This document shows, in pieces, positions 14,559 to 27,571 of a DNA stretch of 64,000 nucleotides. The stretch comes from Doryteuthis pealeii (lineage: Eukaryota; Mollusca; Cephalopoda; Myopsida; Loliginidae). The notes below the pieces were generated by a model. That model was not told the origin of the DNA. It saw nothing but the letters and a program-made list of their open reading frames with translations, and searched no databases. Location: NCBI GenBank assembly GCA_023376005.1, contig CM042163.1:3765396-3829395 (forward strand), written 5' to 3'. Position 1 is the first letter of the stretch. Every line of letters begins with the position of its first letter. Position numbers and translations under genes: made by a program.

Positions 14559-14669
14559 AACCAAGCTCTATTCATATCTATCTATCTATCATCTATCTAT
14601 CTATCTATCTATCTAACCAAGTCTTTTCACTATCATCTATCATCTATTATCGTAACCAAGTCTGTTCAG

Positions 14670-14703
<34 letters not shown>

Positions 14704-15031
14704 ACCAAGTCTGTTCAGTATCTATCTATCTATCTATCTATCTTATCTATCTATCTATCTAACCAAGTCTGTTCAGTATCTATTATCTATACTATCTATC
14801 TATCTATCTATCTAACCAAGTCTGTTCAGTATCTATCTATCTATCTATCTATCTAACCAAGTTCTTCAGTATCTATATCTATTATCTATCTATCTAACAA
14901 GCTTTCATCTATCTATCTATCTATCTATTAACCAAGTCTGTTCAGTATCTTATCTATCTATCTATCTATCTATCTAACCAAGTCTGTTCATATCTATCTA
15001 TCTATCTATCTATCTAACCAAGTCTGTTCAG

Positions 15032-15063
<32 letters not shown>

Positions 15064-16455
15064 ATAACCAAGTCTTGGTTCATATCTATCTATCTATCTA
15101 TCTAACCAAGTCTGTTCGTTCTATCTATCTATCTATCTATCTAACCAGTCTGTTCAGTATCTATCTATCTATCTATTATCTATCTACCAAGTCTGTCAGT
15201 ATCATCTATCTATCTATCTATCTATCTATCTAACCAGTCTGTTCAGTATCTATCTATCATTTATCTAATCTAACCTATCTGTTCATATCTATCTATCTAT
15301 CTAACCAAGTCTGATTCATTATCTATCTTCTATCTATTAACCAAGTCTGTCTCATAATCTATCTATCTATCTATCTTCTATCTAACCAAGTTGTTCAATC
15401 TATCTAATCTATCTATCTAACCAAGTCTGTTCAGTATCTATCTATCTATCTATCTATCTATACTAACCAAGTCTGTTCTAGTATCTATCTATCTATCTAT
15501 CTATCTATCTAACCAAGTCTGTTCAGTATCTATCTATCTATCTATCTATCTAACCAGTCTTCAGTATCTATCTATCTATCTATCTATCTATCTTATCTAA
15601 CCAAGTCTGTTTCAGTATCTATCTATCCTATCTATCTATCTATCTAACCAAGTCTGTTCAGTATCTATCTATCTATCATTATCTAACCAAGTCTGTCTAT
15701 CATCTATCTACTACTATCTATCTATCTAACCAAGTCTGTTCAGTATCTATATCTATCTATCTATCTATCTACAGTCTTTTCTATCTATCTATCTCTATCT
15801 AACCAAGTCGATTTCATATCTATCTATCTATCTATCTATCTAACCAAGTCTGTTCAGTATCTATCTATCTATCTATCTATCTATCTAACAAGTCTGTCAG
15901 TATCTCTATCTATCATCTATCTATTATCTATCTATCTACAGTCTGTTCAGTATCTATCTAACTACTACAGTCTGTTCAGTATCTTCATCTATCCTATCTA
16001 TCTATCTAACCAAGTCTGTTCAGTATCTATCTATTATCTATCTACTATCTAACCAAGTCTGTTCATTATCTATCTATCTATCTATCTATCATCTAATCTA
16101 ACAAGTCTGGTTATCTATCTATATAATCTATCTATCTATCTATCTAACCAAGTCTGTTCAGTATCTATCTATCTATCTATTCTATCTATCTAACCAAGTT
16201 TGTTTCAGTATCTATCTCTAATTCTATTCTATCTATCTATCTATCTATCAACCAAGTCTGTTCAGTATCTATCTATCTATCTATCTATCTTATCTATCTA
16301 ACCAAGTCTGTTCAATATCTATCTATCTATCTATCTATCTATCTAACCAAGTCTGTTCAGTATCTATCTATCTATCTATCTATCTTATCTAACCAAGTCT
16401 GTTCAGTATCTATCTATCTATCTATCTATCATATATCTAACCAAAGTCTGTCAGT

Positions 16456-16495
<40 letters not shown>

Positions 16496-16510
16496 ACCAA
16501 GTCTGTTCAG

Positions 16511-16552
<42 letters not shown>

Positions 16553-16577
16553 ACCAAGTCTCGTATCATACTATCTG

Positions 16578-16610
<33 letters not shown>

Positions 16611-16879
16611 ACCCAAGGTTCTAGTTCATATCTTATCTATCTATCTATCTATCTCAATCATATCTATCTATCATTCTAACCAGTCTGTTCCAGTATCTAT
16701 CTATCATCTACTATCTATCTAACCAAGTCTGTTCAGTATTATCTATCTATCTATCTATCTATCTATTCCCAGGCTGTTCATATCTATTCTATCTATCTAT
16801 CTATCTTCATATCTCATCTATCATATCTATCTTATCTAACCAAGTCTTTCAGTATCTATCTATCTATCCATCTGTTCAA

Positions 16880-16918
<39 letters not shown>

Positions 16919-17021
16919 ACCAAGTCTGTTCTAGATTATCTATCTATCTATCTATCTATCTAACCAAGTCTGTTTCATGTATCTATCTATCTATCTATCT
17001 ATCTAACCAAGTCTGTCTCAG

Positions 17022-17056
<35 letters not shown>

Positions 17057-17600
17057 ACCAATCTGTTCAGTATCTATCTATCTATCTATCTATCTATCTG
17101 GATCTATTGATCTATTCTATCCAAGTCTGTTCATATATCTATCTATCTATCTACTATCTATCTATCTATCATCTAACCAAGTCTGTTCAGTATCTATCTA
17201 TCTATCTATCTATCTAACCAAGTTCGTTCAGTATCTATCTATCTATCTATCTATCTAACCAAGTCTGTTCAGTAATCTATCTATCTATCTATCTATCTAT
17301 TATCTATCTATCTACCAAGTCTGTTCATCAATCTACCATCTATATCTATCTATCTATCTAACCCAAGCTCTAGACTACATTACTATCTAACCACTTTCAG
17401 TATCTTATCTTATCTGATTTCTATACCTATCTATCTATCTATATCTATCTATCTATCACCTAGTCTGTTCAAATCATTATCGTATCTACGTCTATCTAAC
17501 CATGTCTGTTCGTATTATCTATCTATCTATCTATCTATCCTTAGTCTATTCAATACTATCTATCTATCTTATCTTATCTATTCCCGTCTATTCAATATCT
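11241..17600 (+). repeat. Compound TATC satellite, block 2
   Basis: The same TATC core, but the spacer switches to AACCAAGTCTGTTCAG. There are more than 100 units with variable core length, and the first few hundred bases carry transitional spacers such as CCAGTGTGTTCA. A 90-nt A run lies within it. Confidence 0.95.
12723..12812 (+). repeat. 90-nt poly-A inside the satellite
   Basis: Uninterrupted A run placed exactly between CTAA and CCAAGTCT of one spacer, splitting the unit. No tail-bearing element sits next to it. Confidence 0.95.
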
Positions 17601-17639
17601 ACTATTCTTGTGCCAGTTCCATCAGCTTATTCTCAATTT

Positions 17640-17905
17640 TGCCTATTTTCAGTGTCCAAGTGCAACCATTATAGCAGCACAGATGCAGACTACGCTGATG
17701 ACCTTGCACTTCTGCAGAAGTACACCAGCACAAGTCGAGTTACTACTGCATAGCTTGGAGATGGCAGCAAGAATACGGCCTCTGTGTTAACTCCGATAAA
17801 TCTCTTGTTCATGTGTTAAAAAAAAAAGGAGAATCTCCACACTCTAAAGCCAGTAGAACAATTCAGCATACCTAGGTACAATATCTCATCACAGAAAGCA
17901 ATGTT
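17640..17905 (+). pseudogene. LINE reverse transcriptase fragment (YADD)
   Basis: Contains DADYADDLALL at about 17680-17712, the catalytic box of non-LTR reverse transcriptases. In a shifted frame it is followed by TPAQVELLLHSLEMAAR and a CVNSDK-type motif. Frameshifts are present. It marks the right edge of the satellite and is flanked by a SINE. Confidence 0.75.
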
Positions 17906-17929
17906 AACATTCCTCAGATAATGATGATA

Positions 17930-18250
17930 TATATTTACCCAACCCTCCGCACGGCAGGATATGACACAAGGTTCAATTTCTAAGCATAGTTTAACAGATT
18001 TGAATTCAGAGTTTTCCTTCTCAGACCGTTCCTAACCAAGTTAAAGAAGCTCAGTCTGACCTATGTATTTACATATAGCTGGAGGAGAATAGATAGAGCA
18101 TACCTTTCCAAGGATATTAGCTAATGAATGATTATCACTGGAAACTGCGGTCAGACAATCATTTCCACAGTGATTAACCATATTACACCATGATGATGTT
18201 ATAACTAGCAGGACCTGGTGGATATACCACAGTATGAATAACTTAATTAT
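17930..18250 (-). repeat. SINE-C copy, degraded
   Basis: Matches the SINE-C family (54333-54611) through landmarks such as GACACAAGGT, TTGAATTCAGAGTTTTCCTT, AGCTGGAGGAGAAT and CATACCTTTCC. Many indels. The tRNA-like head at the high-coordinate end is barely recognisable. Confidence 0.6.
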
Positions 18251-18420
18251 TACCATGTTTGATATGTTTACTTAAATCTATTTGATACAATATTCCAATA
18301 CTAGCAGACTGTGGGATAACCCCACAGGTTATGATAATTTATTATACAATGCTTGATATGTTTACTTAAATTATTGCTAATACTTCAATTACTAGCAGGA
18401 CCTGTGGATATACTACAATC
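18205..18420 (-). mobile_element. Cluster of Helitron-2 3' ends
   Basis: Three CTAGCAGGACCTG-type termini at about 18205, 18301 and 18392. On the minus strand each is a short hairpin (CTGTGG...CCACAG, degraded in places) followed by about 10 nt ending in CTAG, as in Helitron 3' ends. Neighbouring TGATATGTTTACTTAAAT repeats between them. Confidence 0.45.
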
Positions 18421-18789
18421 AGACCTGGGACACAGTGCAAACAATGGATCACTGACGGGCAACTGAAGCTGGCTGTGGACAAATGCACCACCATGCATTC
18501 TTGGAGGAAAAATCCATCATACATATACTCCCTCCAAACACTAATATCAAGGAATCTTCTTGCGAACGTGATCCTGGGTATTACTCCCAAGCAATGGATT
18601 TTACGTTGCGACAAAACACATCTCCAAAATTGCCTAAAAGGCGAGGGCGTCCTGGCGTCACTCAGCAAGACCTTTGGTCAGCGCTACGGCCTATCTATTT
18701 GAAGCTGTACAAAGCTATTGTTACGGCCAGCATTGGAGTTGCATCCCCCAAAAACCAGTCTGGAACCCCTACCTTTCTCAGAATATTAA

Positions 18790-19150
18790 CCTCTAAAACT
18801 GTACAGAGACGTGCAACAGGCGATACCCTCCACAGGGAATCTGCCATACTCTGAACGTTCTCGCAGCCCTGGGAATGGATTCATGAAACTTCGGCTCTGG
18901 CAACTGACCTGGTAAATGTCAAAGGTTCATTAATCATCTGAACAACAGCAACCATGAGCACCTTTTGAATCTCCATCTCTCCAATACACGTTGGGCATGC
19001 TACAAAGTCAGAAAACAGCACTGTTCACGTGACTTTCGGAACATTTTTTCACGCTCAGAATTGCGGAGACATGGAAAAACATGCCTGCACTGTGTAGCTG
19101 CCGGAGCACTGAATTGCTTTCAAAGCCTCCATGCTTCCCTGTAGTCCGGC
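18790..19150 (+). pseudogene. LINE ORF2 C-terminal region, frameshifted
   Basis: Readable pieces are VQRRAT, a YSERL-like segment, GMDS, KLR, ATDLVNVK and DFRKHFFTLRIAETWKNMP, in the order seen at the end of CR1/jockey-type reverse transcriptases. Many frameshifts. Confidence 0.6.
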
Positions 19151-19413
19151 AACATATACCCTGATGCCACTCTCCACATAACATGCACACACGATACATG
19201 CATATTACTGTACTGTGAACTGTCATGTTCCTGACACTACATTACTCTGTGTACCTGACATGAGACTTGGATGAGTTGTGGTGCAGCCCTGAGCACTGTA
19301 CACAATAAATTACATGATATTATATATATAAATATAATAACATAAACAATGATAATTTAATTAAAATTACAACGAACAAGGCAAGTGATTTTTACAGTAT
19401 TGTAATATCAATA

Positions 19414-19520
19414 CTAGCAGGACCTGTGGAATATACCACAGGTATGATACATTTAATTATACATATTTTGCTATATCTTTAACTCAAGAGCTATTGCGTT
19501 AATAGTTCAATATGTTAATA
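19414..19520 (-). mobile_element. Helitron-2 3' end
   Basis: Terminus CTAG with the hairpin CCTGTGG...CCACAGG behind it on the minus strand, followed by the TATGATAC...CTCAAGAGCTATTGCG stretch shared with 34138. The 5' end was not found. Confidence 0.45.
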
Positions 19521-21010
19521 AAGTATAATTAATTGTAACTCTATTCGACTCTGTATCCAAAAGGGTAGGGTTATAATTTAATTATCTACAACATCTGATA
19601 TGTTACTTTAAGAGCGTATGCTAAATACGTTCAATATGTAAATTGCATAAAATCTTCATTTTAACCTTCTCTCACTCTTTCTTTACTTTCTTTCGCTTTT
19701 CTTCCTTGTGCTTTTTTCATCAGCGAATCTGGAAACAGATTAGGTTATGTTTACATTCTCACCCCCTCTTCTTTATCTTTCTTTACTCTCTCCTTTATTT
19801 CTTATTATATTTTTTTTATGTGTAGCATGTAGCTTTTTTTTAGATAGAAAGGAATATCCATTATCTAGGTGAGGTACAACACTCAATGAGAAATAAAAAA
19901 AAAATTGGGCGGCATAAGCGACACCAGAAATCATGAATTTACATTTTTTTGCGTTTTTTCATAGATGATTGGACTGTCTGATATTTTTTAACCCAGAAGA
20001 TGTAGCAGGATGATAATGGTCGAAGAGTAAGGAAACAAGTGTATTGATATATATAGATAGAAAATTAGAAATAATTTTATCCAATGGAATCAGTAATGGG
20101 TAAAATCGAACGTAACGGACCAAATTTCACCATCATATATGTAACCCTTTAGTGAAATTTTCAGCTTGGTATTATTAATGAATAAAAGATATAATGCACT
20201 AGTTATTTTATAAAAAACGTTTATTATTTTTTCAAAGCTCAGTTAACTTTGAACCACGTATCTTTTGATGCGTAACACAGATTCTCAAAGATACGTGGGT
20301 TCAAAGTAACTTGACCTGAAAAAATGTAAAAGTTTTAAATAAAATAACTGTCCTTATATCTTCTTTTTTTTTTTTTCTTTTTTAAGCGTCATCCAATAAA
20401 GTGAATTTAAAACAGGCTTGTTCAGATTTGAACTCGTTCTCGCGCTAGGTCTATTTTCTTGACGATAGCCGTCACGTGACAAGGCTCTATAAAAATAACA
20501 GTTGGTGATAAAATTTCAGAATTGAATTTTTTTTTATTAAAATAAGCAACATTTTTTTCTTTCTTTATAATGAGCCCAAGTCCTTTTCCAAGGAGAAAAC
20601 TCTTCAATTTCGAAGAAAAGGTTATTTCCCTTTGCTTAAATTAACACGAATCTTTTTTTTATTGATTTTAAAATTAATGAATTAAAGGTAAAAATTAGGA
20701 AGATATTTTGGCTTAAATTGGCCGAAATTTAAGTATGGCCAACAGAAGTGTATATATTTATCAGGCCTGGCAAGGCTTACAATAGCAAGGTTGCACAAAT
20801 AAGGGTCGATCTCGCTACACGGCTTCGAAAAATTGCCATAGTCTGCAATTTCGGAAGGATACTGATAGTCAAATAAGAGAGTCTATCCTGTGGAATTTGT
20901 CGTTTGGTGTAATGTCAAACGAGATTGTTGTGAGGAAGGCAAAACCAGTTAACGCTCGTAAAAAACCATATAAAACTGTTCACATGATCGCGAACAGAAT
21001 AGAGTCATAA
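19520..21010. other. AT-rich stretch with one small foldback
   Basis: No gene recognised. At 20235-20317 there is a short inverted repeat (AACTTTGAACCACGTATCTT and its complement) that could be a small foldback element or a hairpin. Confidence 0.5.
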
Positions 21011-21049
21011 ATGAGGTGCTCTATGCAGTCAAACTGAAAAAGTGTGAAC

Positions 21050-21415
21050 CCGGCATACACATTAAAAGCAGAAAGGAACAAAAAAAAAAAAAAAAAAAGA
21101 AAAATGTACCACAATACAGAAAACATAATATAAAAAATAGAGTCAAGTTTGAGAGAACCACCAATCTGATGGAGTGGGCGAAATTAAGGATACCTGGTAT
21201 CTTCTATTTGAGTCTAAAAGCAAAAGAGGAACAAAAAAATGTACCACAATACAGAAAACATATAATAAGTAGAGTCAAGTTTTGAGAGACCCCCAAATCT
21301 GATGGAGTGGGAAATTAAAGCGTACCTGTATCTTTCTATTGAATCTAAAGCAGAAAGGAACAAAAAAAAAAAAAGAAGAATAAAAAAGAAAAATGTACCA
21401 CAATACAGGAAACAT
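21050..21415 (+). repeat. Three-copy tandem repeat of about 130 bp
   Basis: Three copies of a unit containing GCAGAAAGGAACAAAAAA, AATGTACCACAATACAG and CTGATGGAGTGGG, with variable A runs. Confidence 0.75.
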
Positions 21416-21829
21416 GTTGCCAATGTGGTGAAGAGGACATTAGAATTTAATTGTATGAAGCCACAAAAACATTTTGGTCTTGTTTGGCATTATCATGAAT
21501 GTGTGTTAATAATGAATTAAAAGGTGTATACTAATTAATATTAGAAATGGGGATGCAAAAAAGAAGGATTTATTTTTATTGGAACAGAAAACGAATAAAA
21601 AATGACGTGGACTAAAAAATGTCGGGAATCAATAAAAAAAAAATTACAATTCACTTTTTATTTTGGTCGTAGAATCTCTCTTTGTTTTGCTGCAGATTTC
21701 TTTATTTTCTTCGTTTGATTTTCATCTTTTTATTTTTTTGTTTTTTTTAGTCGATGATTTCAGATGATTTGATGTTTTTTGTCTGTCAATTTTGATCCTT
21801 TCATCTCTCTCTTTCCACCCTCGAAAAGG

Positions 21830-22934
21830 GGGTAAGAGTCGGAGAGTTCACCTTCATGGTCAACCTAAAGAAGGAGGCCCTTTATGACATCCCTGATACA
21901 TATCTGTACAATACTCAACAGATAACGGTGGTGGTGGAGGGCCGTAGGCCGCACTGCTGGTCCTGTGGCCAACATGGGCACACTTCCGGAAACTGCCCCC
22001 AAAAGACACCCACAGCAGCAACGAATGCAGCAACAGAAACAACTCCAGTGGAATGTAACAATCCAGAGGCGGGAGAAGGGTGGTCCGAGGTAACAAAAAA
22101 AGTAAAAAACCATACCTCAGCCACTTCTGACTCTCCCGCCATAAAAAAGCCTTCTCCCAATGCAACACCGAGGCCTTCTCCCAAGGCCACACCCCAAAAA
22201 GCACCCCCCAGCAAACCGGCTCAAGTGGCCATCTCAATGGACTTGTTGGAGGCCGGCATGGCTGTGGTGAAGCGCAGAATTGAGAAAGAGGAGGAGAGAA
22301 CTGGTCGAAAAATGATGACCAGTAGAAAAAAGAAAAAATCCCAGACCTCGGACCCAAACACAAACACAGTGGTAGAAACCACTACACACTCACACACAGA
22401 AAAGCCAAAAACTACCCAACCCCCCAATCCTTCATCCCAGCCCTGTAAAAAGTACACACACACAACCCCAAACACTCTCCCCCTCAACCTCAAAAATCTC
22501 CAGCAACTTCCAGGTCACCAGGAAGGAGAAATAGATCCTCATCCAGGTCACCTGAAAGGAAGAAAAGCCCAACAGCAGAAAAAGCAGCCCCTCCACGGAG
22601 TAGGAAACGCAACCTGTTTCCGGAGAACATTTGCAGAGTGGAGCCAGACCAGGTAGACAAATACCTGGACCCACAACAAAAAAGACAGTGGGCTCCACTC
22701 TGGCAATTACACTCCGTGGAGGGAAAGAACATCAACAATCCATTAAACTTTAGGGATGCACCCCTGGTAACAACTTTTGCCCGGGAAGCCAGCGGTCGTG
22801 CAGAAAGCCTGTGGCGAACAATTGAGGCAGCGGAAGGGGCTTTCCCGGGCTTGACTCTCGTCAACAGGCTGCATCCCAAAATTGAAAAACTGAAACAGAA
22901 ATGCAAAGGGAGGTTCTTTGTACAGGGCAATTAA
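21830..22934 (+). pseudogene. Non-LTR retrotransposon ORF1 (zinc-knuckle, gag-like), frameshifted
   Basis: Encodes a nucleic-acid-binding ORF1 of a LINE-type element. A CCHC zinc knuckle is visible at about 21953-21996 (CWSCGQHGHTSGNC, spacing C-x2-C-x4-H-x4-C). It is followed by a Pro/Thr/Lys-rich linker and an Arg-Ser-rich stretch, then a conserved tail (VEPDQVDKYLDPQQKRQW) ending with TAA at 22932-22934. The knuckle-bearing frame runs to 22656, while the Arg-Ser and tail portion is in another frame, so there is a frameshift near 22480. The N-terminal part is displaced to 8895-9243 by the 12.6-kb block. The ORF1-ORF2 spacer is about 150 bp. Confidence 0.85.
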
Positions 22935-23082
22935 AATTAAGTTTCCCCTGGATGTCGGCGGCATCGCCAGGACCAATACAATTACCAACGAGTTGGGTAG
23001 AGATAGTCTTGGCCATGCCATCGGCTTCCTTAGCCCAGAGGATTTCCTGCCAGTGGTGGATACTGATTAAGGTAGGTAACAG

Positions 23083-24065
23083 ATGTCTCTTCTTCTTGCT
23101 AGCTTGAATGCGAGAGGTCTGAGGGACAAGTCAAGCGCTAGCCGCTTGTCTGTAGAACTCAGGACTCTCGGTGTGGATGTCGCCGCAGTACAGGAGACGC
23201 ACTTTGTTTCAAGTGCGGATGGCCGGGTGCTGGGTGGAGATACCTACGAGATCCATTCAGCATACGGCCACCCGCGCAGTTGAGGTGTGTCACTGTTAGT
23301 TAAAAGCAGTCTGGGGGCGGTGACTGACATTATTCATGCTGGCTCAGATGGCAGGCTGATTGTGGCCGATACTGCCGTAGCAAGCAGCAAATTCCGAGTA
23401 ATCGCGGTTTATGCACCTAATACCGTTGGGGAGAGGAAATCCTTTTTTCGGCAGTTAGGGCCGTACATGGCGTTTCCGGGACGGTTGATTTTAATGGGAG
23501 ATTGGAATGCGATCCTTGATCCCAAATTAGACCGGTCGGGTTGGGGAGCTAGAGGGTCGGATGGATGTGAAAGCAGCCTGCACGATCTGATGGCCCAGTT
23601 CGATTTGGTCGACAGGTATCGTGTGGATCATCCAGGGAGGGAGATGTGGACATGGACAAGTAACACGCCCTCTGTCAAAACTTATTTGGACAGAGTGTTA
23701 GTTAGAAAAGTCGACGTCAACATGTCTGTCCTGTGTTCCACTTGTATGCGAAGAGTGACCATAAAATGCTTACTGTCACTCTTCGCCTAAGTGATAGGCC
23801 TAGACTGGCCTCTTACTGGAAGTTAAATACCTCCGTACTGGAGATACGTGACTACCGTAAGAGGTTGGCTTTACTTATTAAGCGGGCGTTAGTGGGGGCG
23901 GTTATTGGGAATAGATGGTGGGGTGACCTTAAGTTTAGGATTAAGGACTTCACTATCAAATATTGCCAACGGCTTGCTCTAGATAAGGCAGCGAAAGTGA
24001 AGGCCATAGAAGACAGAATTTCCCGGGCGGAGGACACGATTTTGGCTGTTTTTCAATGGTTTTAG
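23083..24065 (+). pseudogene. Retrotransposon ORF2, AP-like endonuclease domain only
   Basis: Apurinic-type endonuclease of a non-LTR retrotransposon. Motifs in order are SLNARGLRD, VQETHF (metal-binding Glu), VYAPN, GDWNAILDP (Asp/Asn), TWTSNTPSVKTYLDRVLV and, in a shifted frame, SDHKML (Asp-His). It is dead: there is an in-frame TGA at 23281-23283 and a frameshift near 23730. The sequence leaves the element at 24065, before any reverse-transcriptase motif. The same stop is present in the mirror copy. Confidence 0.88.
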
Positions 24066-25450
24066 GCGCTTGTTTACAATTTTAACGTAACATTTGGGAT
24101 GAAAAAAATTTTTACAAAAAATCAGGTAATTATCCGATTTTAATGAAATTTTCAGTATTGATTTATTAATTAATGAATTTTATAATGCATCAGTTATTTT
24201 ATTTCAAAACTTCAATTTAGTATTTTTGCTATGAAAAATGAATATATAAAATTCATTTAAAATATGAAAATCCTGATGTTAAGTTTAAAATGTTATATTT
24301 TCAGATTCTAAAAATACATATCTACTTAATGCAAACCTTATTTTTTTAGACAAAGTAATAAGTTTTGAAGAAAAACTCGATTGAAAATGTACCCCCTCCC
24401 CTTTTTAAGCAGAAAAAACATCAATGTATAATTTTTTCTTTTATAAAATAATAGCCAATTAAATAATTATCAAAATGAGTAAAAAAGAAATCTCCAAAAA
24501 ATTAATTATTTATTATTTTTTTACATTTTATTTTTCGATTTTTGGTACTTATTTTCTCATAGAAAAGCCGCCGTAAAAAAAATTTTTTTGTTTCTATTCA
24601 TAACTTCGGTCTTTTATCTCTTTATTTATACTGTAATTAGTATCAGGTAAGGACCAACTTGAAACAATTTTACGCCCCCAGCATAAGGGAGGTCAAAATT
24701 AAGTGACCTGAAAAAAATGAGAAAGTTTTGAAATAAAATAAATAATGCTTTATAAAGATCATTCTTCGATAAATAAACACTGAAAATTTCATTAAAATCC
24801 GATAATTCCCTGATTTTTGGTAAATTATTTTCTGGGGGGGGGGGCTAAAGTCATTTGGTCAAAAATACATTTTAGGCTCAGTTTGCCAGTCCCTAATGTA
24901 TTCTTTTATTTTTTAGTTTATTTTTTAAAGTTAGTAATTAATCTTTGACACATCGTAATGTGGGGGTAAACGCATTACTTTATTTTATAGTTTATCAGTA
25001 AATATAAAATATGTTATCCTAAATTTTAGTAACACACAATTGAAACGACATATTTATCAAAGTATTTTCAACTTTTGTTTGATAATAATTTTAATCTGAA
25101 GTAGTCCCCGAGATAAGATTATTGAAATCTAAACCGACGTAAAAAGGTATGGCTGTTTCATACAGTGCTAAAACCATGTAAATACGTTAAAAAAAATAAA
25201 ATAGGGGGGGTAAATAAAATCAAAAATTGTACAATATGGTATATAGACAAAATCTAAAATAAAATTTGAAAAAAAATGTAAAACAAATCATTAAAATCAT
25301 TCCTCTCTTATCATTATCAAAGAAGGGTTGACTTACCTAATCTAAACCTCGTAAATCTGTACGGAGAAAAGTGTTCCTGGTTATATATCCCATATAAGTA
25401 TGGGGTACCGCGCGTCTGATTGGCTGTTACTAAAAAACAATCAGATGCGC
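24066..25450. other. AT-rich stretch, no gene seen
   Basis: Sequence downstream of the truncated endonuclease, mirrored at about 4930-6258. Two related blocks contain TGAAAATTTCATTAAAATCC, suggesting internal duplication, and there is a G-run near 24834. No ORF or RNA gene is recognisable. It could be non-coding remains of another mobile element. Confidence 0.5.
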
Positions 25451-25454
25451 AGTG

Positions 25455-25890
25455 CTTTGTATTTGAATGGGTTAGTATCAGGTAGATTTGGTCCCATCAT
25501 TCTCACTTCACTAGATTTTTCAGGGCTCTTCGCAGAATTGCGTCTGGCCTCAGGCCTTAAAAAATGCTAAGCAGTGCCAGCTCATTAAAAGTCCCGAGCT
25601 GAAGTGGTGCCTGCTGTAAAACCAAGCAGCCTTTAAGGTGTTTTACTCGAAAAGCTAATGCAATATTTTACGCCTCCCACTCCAGTCTTTTTTCGATAAG
25701 TAAATATAAATATTTTAACCCTCACTCTCTTTAAAATATTTAAAGGGGGGGGGCTAAATATTTACATTTACTTGTCAATAAAAATATGGCTTACTTTTAA
25801 TGCCTTTAAACCACTAAAAAAAAAAAAAAAAAAAGTAATTTGTTGATAAAAACACCTTCATTCCGCTAAAAAATGTTGTTGCTTTTTTTC
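25455..25890. repeat. MITE-like dispersed repeat (right-arm copy)
   Basis: Shares blocks such as AAGTGGTGCCTGCTGTAAAA and AAAGCTAATGCAATATTTTA with other repeats in the window, notably 36840-37310. The mirror copy is about 4500-4915. It is AT-rich and non-coding. Confidence 0.5.
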
Positions 25891-26269
25891 GGTATTTTCA
25901 TTTTAATTTAATATCTTTTTTTTTTTTTTTTGACAATCAATTACAAATAAAAAATCAATTCCAGTGTAGCATGCATATGGAGTATGGACCCTTTGAATGG
26001 ACCCTTTCGAAATATTTGTTCAAACATTTAATTAACAACCCGGTAAAATTAGAAAGTCCGGGCAGAATTTTCAAACTTATTTCTTTCATCACATAAGTGG
26101 ACATTCCAATTTAGGAAATTTATTAAAAGTTAAAAAAAAAATTTAAAAAACTGTAGTAAACATTTACGGAGACAAAAACAACTTTAGCTCAAATTACAGT
26201 TCTAAGCATTGAAAACTGTTTTTTTGGGGTTTTTTTTTCCTCTTTTTTTTTTCTTTGTTGTGATTTTCT

Positions 26270-26299
<30 letters not shown>

Positions 26300-26302
<3 letters not shown>

Positions 26303-26930
26303 CATAGGAATCCGGAATCTAGGTATAAAATATCAACCCTATGGCTCTTAAGGCAAACTCCCAAAGCTTTTTATCATATATGGGTATGGCATTGAATTAT
26401 CTGATGGTGAGGTTTCAATTCTGAAGCTCTAGGGAATGTGGAGTACCCCTTCATCACCATTACTCCCAGGTATACTCGGAGTGGTAGTACCTGTTAGGGT
26501 CCCAAATATAGGTTAAATAGAAAAACATTTTTTAAAATGTGTTTTAAAAAAATTGAGTTAAAAAGAAATTGAGTATCCATCAAGAATGAATAAAACAAAA
26601 ACGCCTTTGGCATAAAATAACCCAATGACTTTGGTATACCATAAAATCCATCCAACTAAGTATAAAATATGAAAACAAACTTTGTCGATCAGTTTTGTTG
26701 ATAGTTAATAATAAACTTTTCAAATTAAACTGAGTTATTAAATAAATGGTGCAACACTTTGGACCTTAATTAGGCTAGATGGGCTCCCTCTGATAAATCG
26801 CTGGATGGGCCCCCTTTTAATCACTTGGCTGGTCACGTCAAGAAAAAAAGAGAGTTTAAAAGATTTTCTTCGTGGTTGATATGCCGTAAAACAAAAACAA
26901 ATGGATTGAGTACACATTATTTTGACTTCT
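26300..26930 (-). repeat. SINE-A relative in right arm
   Basis: Contains the family landmarks CCTGTTAGGGTCCCAAAT, CATTCTCAAG-type spacing and ATATGCCGTAAAAC, in the orientation opposite to 32521-33103. It is diverged and interrupted. The mirror is about 3470-4050. Confidence 0.5.
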
Positions 26931-27571
26931 GTATAAACACACCAACCCCAGGGAATATATTCTGTTGTGCTAGGTTTTTTTTTTGTTGTTTTTTTTTTTT
27001 TTAACTTGTGGGATTATTAGCCATCACCATATCTAAGATTACGGATTTTTTACGATCTTTGCCAAACTTTTAAATTTCCATTAGAAGATTCAACGGATTA
27101 ATACCACAGTTGAGTTTAGCAAACACAGATGGAAACTTTTCAACTCTCTAAAGATGGGCCTTGCCCGAAAATATTAAGAGGAAAAAAAAAGGAAAAAAAA
27201 AAAGAAAAAAAAAATTAAATAAATATGTTTTTCAACATAAATTTGCATTATTTTGCCTTCAAAAAAAATATCTTATTAAAAAAACTAAAGTTTTTTCTTC
27301 TTCCAGTAACAATTCGGGAAATGTTTCAACACAAAAAATAAAAAAATAAAAACAATAAAAATCTAAAAGATGAAGATTTTTTACAAGTAAAACCAAAAAA
27401 ATAAAAACAAAGAAGAAAAATTAAAAGCAATTTTTTTGTTTTACCTTGTCCAAATACGAGCTCAGTCAAATAAGGTCAATTACTAAAGTGTACAGAAAAT
27501 AGTTGTCACGATTTTTGCTTTAAGGTTTTTTATTTTACTTGGGAAATTTTCTGATGCATGAAATAATGAAA

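Larger units (their letters stand above)
9244..21829. other. 12.6-kb block splitting the right palindrome arm
   Basis: Begins at the N after CCTCGA and ends just before CCACCCTCGA. The short CCTCGA-containing sequence therefore occurs on both sides, as a target-site duplication or a contig overlap would give. Contents: compound TATC satellite (9246-17600), LINE RT remnants (17640-17905 and 18790-19150), SINE and Helitron ends (17930-19420), AT-rich DNA, and a small tandem repeat at 21050-21410. Confidence 0.8.

Noticed and set aside
9246..17600. CRISPR-like repeat-spacer pattern
   Set aside because: The alternation is a tetranucleotide core with a constant spacer motif, in an animal genome. 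The spacers are not unique.
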